Source: Rhodospirillaceae bacterium | GTDB lineage: Bacteria > Pseudomonadota > Alphaproteobacteria > Rhodospirillales > Rhodospirillaceae | NCBI GenBank assembly: GCA_004297485.1 | Contig: SCTM01000249.1 | Location: forward strand, 1 to 32,902 | DNA length: 32,902 bases | Reading direction: 5' to 3' | Shown: positions 23,502-30,715 of the stretch, in pieces | Numbering within the stretch: the stretch's first letter is position 1 | Layout of the letters: every line of letters begins with the position of its first letter | The notes under the pieces: generated by a model | What the model was told of the DNA's origin: nothing | Databases searched by the model: none | What the model saw: the letters and a program-made list of their open reading frames with translations, nothing else | Translations under genes and position numbers: made by a program

Positions 23502-24959
23502 ATGAAACTCTCAGGGTCGTGTTTTCTAAGAATTGCTGCGGTGGCCTTAGTCTTGAGCCTACCGACGATGAAGTTTGTACATGCGCAGGAGGCTGCGCCT
23601 GCGGCGTCTGCGCCTGCAGCAGCGGCGCCTGCGGCAGCGGCACCGGCCGATGCGGCAGCAGCACCGGCGGCGGCGCCGTCACCACCGGCGTGCGGCGGTA
23701 CGGTTATGGAGAAGTGCACGCCCAATTCAGGCGACACGGCATGGATGCTGACGTCCATGGCCCTGGTGCTGATGATGACGGTGCCGGGCCTGGGATTGTT
23801 CTACGGCGGCATGGTGCGCAAGAAGAACGTGGGCGACACGGTGATGACCAGCTTTGCCATCACCTGCCTGATCACGGTTCTGTTCATGGTCGTGAACTAC
23901 AGCACGGCCTTCACGGCCGGGGGGCCGTACCTGGGCGGATTTAGCCGGGCGTTCCTGCAGGGGATCCTGAGCGACATCAACAACGGCGGCATCGGCAATC
24001 CGAGCCCGCTGGCGGCGACCATCCCCGAGACGGTCTATATGTGCTTCCAGATGACCTTCGCCATCATCACCCCGGCGCTGATTGCCGGTGCCTTCGCCGA
24101 GCGCATGAAGTTCTCGGCGATGCTGTGGTTCATGACGCTGTGGGCCACCCTGGTGTACTCGCCGGTCGCCCACTGGGTATGGGGTCCGGACGGCTTCCTG
24201 AGCAACGTCAACAGCAACGCCATGTACAAGGTTCTGGACTTCGCGGGCGGCACGGTGGTGCACATCAACGCCGGCGTCGCCGGTCTGGTGATCGCCCTGG
24301 TGCTGGGCAAGCGCAAGGATACGGGTCCGGCCCACAACGTGGTTCTGACCTTCATCGGCGCCTCGCTGCTGTGGGTCGGCTGGTTCGGCTTCAACGCCGG
24401 TTCGGCGGTGACCGCGGGCATGCAGGCCGGTATGGCCATGACCGTGACCCAGATCGCCACCGGTGCCGCGGGCCTGTCGTGGATGTTCGTGGAATGGGCG
24501 GCCAGGGGCAAGCCGACGGTCCTGGGCATCTGCTCGGGCGCGGTGGCGGGTCTGGTGGCCATCACCCCGGCGTCGGGCTTTGTCGGCCCGGCCGGCTCAC
24601 TGGCGATCGGTCTGATCGCCGGCGTGGTCTGCTACCTGGGGGCCACCTCCCTCAAGCACATGTTCGGCTATGACGACGCGCTGGATTGCTTCGGCGTCCA
24701 TGCGGTCGGCGGCATCACCGGCGCGCTCTTGACCGGTGTGTTCGCCATCGCCGAATACGGCGGCACGGCCGGCGGCATCGAAGGAAACTGGGCGCAGATG
24801 ACCAACCAGTTCATCGGCGTCGGCATCGTCATTGCCTACGATGCCGTGGCAACCTTCATCATCATCAAGGTCATCGATCTCGTGATCGGTATCCGTGTCG
24901 ACGAAGAGACCGAACGCGATGGTCTCGACTTGGCTCTCCATGGCGAGGTGGTGGCCTAA
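23502..24959 (+). CDS. amtB: ammonium transporter
   Basis: A 485-aa Amt/MEP/Rh channel for ammonium. It has a signal peptide (residues 1-28, cleaving near VHAQE), then an unusual Ala/Pro-rich linker (about 29-63), then an Amt core with 11 expected membrane helices. Key residues are Asp246 in DFAGGTVVHINAG and the twin pore histidines His254 and His400 (FGVHAVGG). ATG 23502 was preferred to an upstream in-frame start at 23325 because it provides the signal peptide, has GGGGA 8 nt before it, and lies downstream of the predicted sigma-54 start. A hairpin sits at its stop codon, and a beta-barrel gene and a PII gene follow. Codon use in the core (heavy CTG, GTG, GGC) differs from both ends. Confidence 0.95.
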   Translation: MKLSGSCFLRIAAVALVLSLPTMKFVHAQEAAPAASAPAAAAPAAAAPADAAAAPAAAPSPPACGGTVMEKCTPNSGDTAWMLTSMALVLMMTVPGLGLFYGGMVRKKNVGDTVMTSFAITCLITVLFMVVNYSTAFTAGGPYLGGFSRAFLQGILSDINNGGIGNPSPLAATIPETVYMCFQMTFAIITPALIAGAFAERMKFSAMLWFMTLWATLVYSPVAHWVWGPDGFLSNVNSNAMYKVLDFAGGTVVHINAGVAGLVIALVLGKRKDTGPAHNVVLTFIGASLLWVGWFGFNAGSAVTAGMQAGMAMTVTQIATGAAGLSWMFVEWAARGKPTVLGICSGAVAGLVAITPASGFVGPAGSLAIGLIAGVVCYLGATSLKHMFGYDDALDCFGVHAVGGITGALLTGVFAIAEYGGTAGGIEGNWAQMTNQFIGVGIVIAYDAVATFIIIKVIDLVIGIRVDEETERDGLDLALHGEVVA

Positions 24960-24969
24960 GGCCACCACC
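24947..24969 (+). terminator. hairpin with the amtB stop codon in its loop
   Basis: Perfect 10-bp stem GGTGGTGGCC / GGCCACCACC with the TAA stop codon as the entire loop. A pyrimidine-rich stretch (CCCTTTTCTTTC) follows. It could terminate or attenuate transcription between amtB and the beta-barrel gene; ribosomes reaching the stop would melt it. Confidence 0.6.
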
Positions 24970-25018
24970 AAACCACCCTTTTCTTTCAGCGGATCAACCA
25001 GGCTTAGGAGTTACCAAC

Positions 25019-26212
25019 ATGAAGACAACACTTAAAACCATCCTTCTGACATCGGTGTTTGCCATCGCGGGTAGTGCTGCCGGTTATGCGGATGATGCGG
25101 CGCCCGCCGCCGCGGCGCCGACACCGCCGGCCTTGGGGCCGGCCATGAGCGGACCACTGGCCGGCAACGCCAGCCCGACGAGCTTCGACCTGTCGGCCAT
25201 GCCCCTTCTGGGAGAGCTCTTCGGTAAGACCTATGTCACAGGTGTTGTGTCTGGTTACGGCCAGTTTGAAGACCACGCCGTTCCCGGGGACCATAAGTCG
25301 ATCGGCGATCTGAGCAATGCGCAAGTCTTCATTCAGAAGGTTGACGGCGTATTCCAGTACTTTGTACAGGCGGGTATCTATTCCTTCCCGTATCTCGGCG
25401 CGCCTTATATCAAGGCGAGCCCGACGACCAACGGAAACTTCGGTCCGCTCTCCCAGGCCTTCGTCAAGATCGTCCCGGCGGATAACTTCTCGGTTCAGGT
25501 TGGTAAGCTCCCAACCCTTATTGGCGACGAGTACACGTTTTCATTCGAGAACATGAATATCCAGCGCGGTCTATTGTGGGCGCAGGAACCGGCCGTCAGC
25601 GATGGCGTCCAGGTGAACTACACCATGGGACCTCTGGCCCTGTCCGCGTCGCTTAACGATGGTCTCTATTCCGGTCGCTACAACACGATCTCCGGCGCGG
25701 CGATCTGGACCGTCGACAGTTCCAACACCCTCGCGGTCTCCGCGAGCGGCGCGTTGTCGACTTTCTACAAGAACAAAGGCGCGACGTTTGTTCTCCAGAA
25801 CAACCAAGAGATTTACAACCTCATCTACACGTTCACGTCTGGCCCGCTCACGATCTCGCCATACGTCCAGTACACCCACATTCCGACTCTTCCCGGCCTT
25901 GGTACGACCTCGACCTCGACGTGGGGCGGGGCAGTTCTTGCGAAGTATGCGTTTGACTCGAACTTCAGCGTCGCGGCGCGCGGCGAATACATTACTGAGA
26001 ATGGCAGTGTCGCCAAGGCATCGGCCGATCCCCTGGGTTATGGGGTCGGAAGCGACGCCTGGACCCTGACCGTCACGCCGACCTATCAGTACAATATCTT
26101 CTTCCTGCGTGCGGAAGCCTCGGTCATTAAGGCGTCCACCAAGGTCTTCGGACCGACCTTCAAGAGTTCTTCGCAATTCCGGTTCGCCGCTGAAACGGGC
26201 ATCCTGTTCTAG
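25019..26212 (+). CDS. outer-membrane beta-barrel protein (porin-like)
   Basis: A 397-aa exported protein with a Sec signal peptide (LKTILLTSVFAIAGSAAGYA, cleaving before DDAAP), an Ala/Pro-rich spacer, then alternating amphipathic beta strands rich in aromatic residues and Gly (KTYVTGVVSGYGQF, QYFVQAGIYSFPYLG, FSVQVGKLPTLIGDEY). It ends in Phe (AAETGILF), the usual outer-membrane insertion signature. It resembles the beta-barrel porin-2 group, but the family is assigned by eye. AGGAG lies 8 nt before ATG 25019. Its position between amtB and the PII gene, 59 nt after amtB, suggests that it admits a nitrogen compound such as urea, amino acids or a small peptide under nitrogen limitation. That is inference. 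Confidence 0.88.
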   Translation: MKTTLKTILLTSVFAIAGSAAGYADDAAPAAAAPTPPALGPAMSGPLAGNASPTSFDLSAMPLLGELFGKTYVTGVVSGYGQFEDHAVPGDHKSIGDLSNAQVFIQKVDGVFQYFVQAGIYSFPYLGAPYIKASPTTNGNFGPLSQAFVKIVPADNFSVQVGKLPTLIGDEYTFSFENMNIQRGLLWAQEPAVSDGVQVNYTMGPLALSASLNDGLYSGRYNTISGAAIWTVDSSNTLAVSASGALSTFYKNKGATFVLQNNQEIYNLIYTFTSGPLTISPYVQYTHIPTLPGLGTTSTSTWGGAVLAKYAFDSNFSVAARGEYITENGSVAKASADPLGYGVGSDAWTLTVTPTYQYNIFFLRAEASVIKASTKVFGPTFKSSSQFRFAAETGILF

Positions 26213-26242
26213 GACTTAACGTTTCGCTCTTGCTGCAATCCA

Positions 26243-26276
26243 GGGGCCATGGGTTTTCTTGAAGACACATGGCCCC
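26243..26276 (+). terminator. hairpin after the beta-barrel gene
   Basis: GGGGCCATG / CATGGCCCC 9-bp stem, extendable inward by about five more pairs after one mismatch. It lies 31 nt after the stop codon. No T tract follows, so it may be Rho-assisted or may stabilise the mRNA 3' end. Confidence 0.5.
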
Positions 26277-26446
26277 CGGCTCTACCGCGTAAGCTCAAGG
26301 GAATCAGTTAGCCGGCGGTTCCGAAAGCGATCAAGTCAAGCCAGGTCGGCCACAGTCCGCGAAAACTTCAATAAACTGACGATATGATCGAGAAGTTCTA
26401 GACTTAGCCCCGGCGACGTCTCAATGCCGGAAATACAGGAGAGTAA

Positions 26447-26788
<342 letters not shown>

Positions 26789-26813
26789 AGCCTGTCGCTT
26801 CCGAAGAGACGAT

Positions 26814-26847
26814 AGGGCGCTCATCCGGCTATGCGGATGGGCGCCCT
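26814..26847. terminator. bidirectional terminator between PII and the convergent regulator gene
   Basis: A 14-bp stem with one G-T pair (AGGGCGCTCATCCG / CGGATGGGCGCCCT) and a 6-nt loop, then TTTCGTTT on the plus strand. The minus-strand stop codon (26829-26831) lies inside the loop, so the same hairpin serves both genes. Confidence 0.75.
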
Positions 26848-27797
26848 TTCGTTTGTGGCGCGGCGGCCATCCAGATCTTCACTGTCAGCTTGCCCTTTGA
26901 CGTCGCGGGCGGCGCGATGGTTTCGGAGACCAGCGGCTTCAAGCCCGCAGCGTCAAACCAGCCGGATACCTCGCGCTCGGTGAAGCCCAAGCGACGGTGA
27001 GCGTATTCCGTGCGCAGAAACTCCAGTTGATGCGGTGCAAAGTCCGCGATCAGGACTCGTCCACCCGCACTCAACATACGCGCCGTCGTGACAACCGCAG
27101 TCTGCGGGTCATTCAAATAGTGCAGGACCTGGTGAAAGAGAACGGCGTCGAAGCCCACCGCGGTTTCGAACGGCGGACGATAAATGTCGCCCAATCGGAC
27201 TTGGCAATGGTTAAGTCCCGCCCGCGTCAGCCGGTCGCGGGCGATCGCCAGCATCTCCGGACTGATGTCCAGGCCGACGGCGCGCTTGGCATGTCCACCC
27301 AGGAGTTCGAGCATGCGCCCGGTTCCGGTGCCGGCATCGAGAAGATTCTCGATCGGACGTTCAGTCAGATGACGGACGATGGCGGTTTCAACGTCTTTCT
27401 CGGGCGCATGTAGCGCGCGAATACGTCCCCACTCCGCGGCGTTGGTCTTGAAATAGGCGGCGGCCTCCGCCGCCCGCGCCTCACGCACGCGGGTCAGGCG
27501 CGTGAGATCGGCGGCATGGGCTTCGGTGTCCGCCATGGCGAACCCGCTGACGGCCGCGCCGAACTGGGCTCCGGTCCCCCGGTCGCTGGCGCGGTAGAAC
27601 ACCCAGCTGCCTTCCTTAAACCGCTCCAGCAGCCCAGCATCGCACAGGAGTTTGAGGTGCCGCGACACGCGCGGCTGGCTTTGTCCAATGATATCAACGA
27701 TTTCGCTGACGGTAAGCTCGGCCTGGCGGAGCAGAAGCAAGAGCCTGAGGCGGGTCGAATCACCCGCGGCGCGCAACATGGAGACCAGCTTATCCAT
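26829..27797 (-). CDS. ArsR-family regulator fused to a SAM-dependent methyltransferase (SahR-like)
   Basis: A 322-aa two-domain protein. The first ~90 residues are an ArsR winged helix (LRAAGDSTRLRLLLLLRQAE, then SEIVDIIGQSQPRVSRHLKL, and the wing GSWVFYRASD) without the Cys metal box ELCVC. Residues about 145-270 form a Rossmann methyltransferase (NLLDAGTGTGRMLELL, VGLDISPEML, LHYLNDPQTAVVT). Such fusions are typical of alphaproteobacteria, where they lie beside metF, metK or ahcY. Related SahR proteins sense S-adenosylhomocysteine and repress SAM-cycle genes, so the methyltransferase domain is probably a ligand sensor. ATG 27797 was chosen because upstream codons in frame encode a stretch with no family resemblance. 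It is divergent from metK and shares the palindrome at 27838-27861. Confidence 0.9.
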   Translation of the reverse strand: MDKLVSMLRAAGDSTRLRLLLLLRQAELTVSEIVDIIGQSQPRVSRHLKLLCDAGLLERFKEGSWVFYRASDRGTGAQFGAAVSGFAMADTEAHAADLTRLTRVREARAAEAAAYFKTNAAEWGRIRALHAPEKDVETAIVRHLTERPIENLLDAGTGTGRMLELLGGHAKRAVGLDISPEMLAIARDRLTRAGLNHCQVRLGDIYRPPFETAVGFDAVLFHQVLHYLNDPQTAVVTTARMLSAGGRVLIADFAPHQLEFLRTEYAHRRLGFTEREVSGWFDAAGLKPLVSETIAPPATSKGKLTVKIWMAAAPQTKGRPSA

Positions 27798-27837
27798 CGG
27801 CTTCCCGCCACGGTTTCTTGGGGGCGTGAGGAACAGA

Positions 27838-27861
27838 CTATATAAAGAAATCATTATATAG
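27838..27861. promoter_or_regulatory. operator-like palindrome between the ArsR-MT gene and metK
   Basis: CTATATAA-N8-TTATATAG, a perfect 8-bp inverted repeat of the kind bound by ArsR-family dimers. It contains a perfect leftward TATAAT (27853-27858), and a rightward TATAGT -10-like element overlaps its right end. A bound regulator would therefore block both divergent promoters. Confidence 0.65.
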
Positions 27862-27928
27862 TAATACGATTGCGAATGTAAGATAACCGAATTCATCGGT
27901 GTTCAAGTCACTCACAGGCGAGCTTTTC

Positions 27929-29098
27929 ATGCGAAACGGCAACTATCTATTCACCAGCGAGTCCGTGGCCGAAGGGCATCCGGACAAGGTATGCGACCGC
28001 ATTTCCGATACGGTCCTTGATCTCTTCCTGGCGGCTGATCCGCAAGCACGGGTGGCTTGCGAGACTCTGGCGACGACCAATGAGGTTGTCATTGCCGGCG
28101 AGGTGCGCGGCCCGGCATCGGTCACCTTCGAGAAGATTGAACAGGGCGCGCGACAGGCCATACGTGATATCGGCTATGAGCAGGATGGTTTCCACTGGCG
28201 CAGCGCCGACATTCGCATTCGCCTTCACGCTCAATCCCAGGATATCGCCGTGGGTGTCGACGCGGCGGGTAACAAAGACGAGGGCGCTGGCGACCAAGGC
28301 ATCATGTTCGGCTTTGCCTGCCGCGAGACCCCCGCTTTCATGCCGGCGCCGCTTTACTATGCTCACGATATTCTCAAGCGCCTCGCTGACGCGCGCCACA
28401 GCGGCGCGACGAAGAACCTCGGTCCGGACGCCAAGAGCCAAGTCACGCTGCGGTATGTGGACGGCAAGCCGGTGGGCGCCACTTCGGTGGTGGTTTCCAC
28501 GCAGCACGACGCCGACGCAAGTCAGGACGAGATCAAGGAAACCGTCCGCGCTCACGTCAAGAAAGCGCTCCCCGAAGGTTGGATGTGTGAGGAGCAACAG
28601 TTCTACGTGAATCCCACCGGCCGGTTTGTCATCGGCGGTCCTGACGGCGATTGCGGTCTTACCGGCCGTAAAATCATCGTCGATACTTACGGTGGAGCGG
28701 CGCCTCACGGCGGCGGCGCGTTTTCCGGAAAAGACCCCACCAAGGTGGATCGGTCGGCGGCCTATGCCGCGCGCTATCTTGCGAAGAACGTGGTTGCGGC
28801 CGGACTGGCGGATCGCTGCACGATCCAGCTTTCCTACGCCATCGGTGTTGCTCGCCCGTTATCGATTTATGTCGATACCGCTGGCACCGGCCAGGTCGAC
28901 GAAGAGAAACTGGCCCAGGTGCTGGATCAGGTCATGGACCTGACTCCGCGGGGCATTCGTACCCATCTCCAACTCAACCGGCCGATCTATGCGCGCACGG
29001 CGGCCTATGGCCATTTCGGCCGCGCGCCCGAGGCGGACGGCGGATTCTCATGGGAAAAGGTTGACCTTGTCGACGCCCTGCGCTCGGCCTTCGCCTAG
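27929..29098 (+). CDS. metK: S-adenosylmethionine synthetase
   Basis: A 389-aa enzyme making SAM from methionine and ATP. Signature segments in order: [18 protein letters not shown] at the N-terminus, the ATP-binding [10 protein letters not shown], and the phosphate loop [19 protein letters not shown]. Length is normal for alphaproteobacterial MetK. ATG 27929 gives the usual family start; a GTG at 27899 would add ten residues and falls within a small hairpin, so it was not used. It begins the metK-ahcY unit; ahcY follows 69 nt later. Control probably comes from the shared palindrome and the divergent SAH-sensing type regulator. No SAM riboswitch could be recognised in the short leader. Confidence 0.97.
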   Translation: MRNGNYLFTSESVAEGHPDKVCDRISDTVLDLFLAADPQARVACETLATTNEVVIAGEVRGPASVTFEKIEQGARQAIRDIGYEQDGFHWRSADIRIRLHAQSQDIAVGVDAAGNKDEGAGDQGIMFGFACRETPAFMPAPLYYAHDILKRLADARHSGATKNLGPDAKSQVTLRYVDGKPVGATSVVVSTQHDADASQDEIKETVRAHVKKALPEGWMCEEQQFYVNPTGRFVIGGPDGDCGLTGRKIIVDTYGGAAPHGGGAFSGKDPTKVDRSAAYAARYLAKNVVAAGLADRCTIQLSYAIGVARPLSIYVDTAGTGQVDEEKLAQVLDQVMDLTPRGIRTHLQLNRPIYARTAAYGHFGRAPEADGGFSWEKVDLVDALRSAFA

Positions 29099-29111
29099 CA
29101 TCGCCATATTC

Positions 29112-29129
29112 GGCCGCGTATTCGCGGCC
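29112..29129 (+). other. hairpin between metK and ahcY
   Basis: GGCCGCG-TATT-CGCGGCC, a perfect 7-bp stem without a T tract. It may set the relative expression of the two genes or act as an mRNA processing or stability element. It does not resemble the SAH riboswitch. Confidence 0.5.
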
Positions 29130-29167
29130 CGTCACTCACGCACTTTAGCTATCCAGGAGACTTCCCG

Positions 29168-30598
29168 ATGACGAATTCAGCAAGAGCTCACGCCGGCACC
29201 CATGCCTTTACAGACTACAGGGTCAAGGACATTGGCTTGGCGGACTGGGGCCGCAAGGAGATCGCCATCGCTGAAACCGAGATGCCGGGCTTGATGGCGC
29301 TGCGCGAAGAGTTTGGCGCCACGAAGCCGCTGAAGGGCGCGCGTATCGCCGGGTCGCTGCATATGACCATTCAGACGGCGGTACTCATCGAGACCTTGAA
29401 GCACCTGGGCGCCGATATCCGCTGGGCGTCGTGCAACATCTTCTCGACCCAGGACCAGGCGTCGGCGGCGATCGCTGCTGTCGGCACGCCGGTGTTCGCC
29501 GTGAAGGGCGAAAGCCTGGAAGAGTATTGGGACTACACTCACAAGATTTTCGAATGGGCCGACGGCGGCGCTCCCAACCTGATTCTCGATGATGGCGGCG
29601 ATGCCACGTTGTTGATCGTGCTTGGCGCGCAAGCGGAGAAGGACCCTTCCCTCATCTCCAAGCCCACCAATGAGGAGGAGACTGTGCTGTTCGCGGCCAT
29701 CGCCGCGCGTCTCAAGTCGCAGCCGGGCTGGTACTCAAAGGTCAAGGCCAGCCTCAAGGGCGTATCGGAAGAAACCACCACGGGCGTGCATCGCCTGTAC
29801 CAGATGGCCAAGGACGGCCGCCTGCCGTTCCCCGCCATCAATGTCAACGACAGCGTCACCAAGTCGAAATTCGACAACATCTATGGCTGCCGCGAAAGCC
29901 TGGTGGACGGCATCCGCCGTGCCACCGATGTCATGATGGCCGGCAAAGTGGCCGTGGTGAACGGCTTCGGCGATGTGGGCAAGGGATCGGCGGCATCATT
30001 GCGCCAAGCAGGTTGCCGCGTGATGGTAACCGAGGTCGATCCGATCTGCGCGTTGCAGGCCGCCATGGAAGGCTACCAGGTGGTGACCATGGACGACGCC
30101 GCGAGCGTGGGCGACATCTTCGTGACCGCCACCGGCAATCTGGACGTCATCACCGTCGAGCACATGCGCAAGATGAAGGACCGTGCCATCGTCTGCAACA
30201 TCGGTCACTTCGATACGGAAATCCAGGTGGAGGGATTGCGGAATCTCAAGTGGCACAATGTGAAGCCGCAAGTGGACGAGATTGAGTTCCCCGACAAAAA
30301 GCGCATCATTCTGTTGGCCGAGGGGCGCCTGGTGAATCTTGGGTGCGCCACCGGCCATCCCAGCTTCGTCATGAGCGCTTCGTTCTCCAACCAAGTGTTG
30401 GCGCAGATCGAGCTGTGGGTCAACGGCGCCAAGTACGAGCACAAAGTCTATGTGCTGCCCAAACACCTGGACGAAAAAGTCGCCGAACTGCACCTCGCTA
30501 AAGTCGGTGCCAAGCTCACGAAGCTATCGCCGAAGCAGGCGAATTATATCGGCGTCGGCGTGCAGGGCCCGTTCAAGCCGGAAACCTATCGCTATTAG
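29168..30598 (+). CDS. ahcY: adenosylhomocysteinase (S-adenosyl-L-homocysteine hydrolase)
   Basis: A 476-aa NAD-dependent enzyme that splits SAH into adenosine and homocysteine and so relieves inhibition of methyltransferases. Conserved features include the N-terminal [32 protein letters not shown], the NAD loop [12 protein letters not shown], the active-site segment GHFDTEI and the C-terminal [10 protein letters not shown] that reaches into the partner subunit. The length includes the roughly 40-residue insertion usual in many bacterial forms. CAGGAG precedes ATG 29168. With metK it forms a SAM synthesis and recycling unit facing the SahR-like regulator. Confidence 0.97.
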   Translation: MTNSARAHAGTHAFTDYRVKDIGLADWGRKEIAIAETEMPGLMALREEFGATKPLKGARIAGSLHMTIQTAVLIETLKHLGADIRWASCNIFSTQDQASAAIAAVGTPVFAVKGESLEEYWDYTHKIFEWADGGAPNLILDDGGDATLLIVLGAQAEKDPSLISKPTNEEETVLFAAIAARLKSQPGWYSKVKASLKGVSEETTTGVHRLYQMAKDGRLPFPAINVNDSVTKSKFDNIYGCRESLVDGIRRATDVMMAGKVAVVNGFGDVGKGSAASLRQAGCRVMVTEVDPICALQAAMEGYQVVTMDDAASVGDIFVTATGNLDVITVEHMRKMKDRAIVCNIGHFDTEIQVEGLRNLKWHNVKPQVDEIEFPDKKRIILLAEGRLVNLGCATGHPSFVMSASFSNQVLAQIELWVNGAKYEHKVYVLPKHLDEKVAELHLAKVGAKLTKLSPKQANYIGVGVQGPFKPETYRY

Positions 30599-30606
30599 GG
30601 TCCTTC

Positions 30607-30632
30607 CCGGCGCGGTTGACGTACCGCGCCGG
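30607..30632 (+). terminator. terminator of the metK-ahcY unit
   Basis: Perfect 10-bp stem CCGGCGCGGT / ACCGCGCCGG with a 6-nt loop, 9 nt after the ahcY stop. It is followed, with some delay, by TATTTTT. Probably an intrinsic terminator. Confidence 0.7.
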
Positions 30633-30658
30633 ATAAGAAGGCCTCTATTTTTGATATT

Positions 30659-30712
30659 TAGAGCACGTCCCAACCGGAAAAACGGAAGATCACTTTTCTG
30701 GGACGTGCTCTA
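30659..30712. repeat. long palindrome of dispersed-repeat type between convergent genes
   Basis: Perfect 14-bp arms TAGAGCACGTCCCA / TGGGACGTGCTCTA surround a 26-nt centre. The arms resemble AGAGCA-x-GTCC palindromic repeats I recall being scattered between genes in alphaproteobacteria. It ends 3 nt from the maeB stop and may also end transcripts of both convergent genes. Confidence 0.65.
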
Positions 30713-30715
30713 GCG

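Noticed and set aside
27862-27928. SAM riboswitch before metK
   Set aside because: The leader is short and has only a 5-bp hairpin; no conserved core of known SAM riboswitch classes is seen.
29099-29167. SAH riboswitch before ahcY
   Set aside because: The gap contains one simple hairpin and lacks the conserved SAH-element core and pseudoknot partners.
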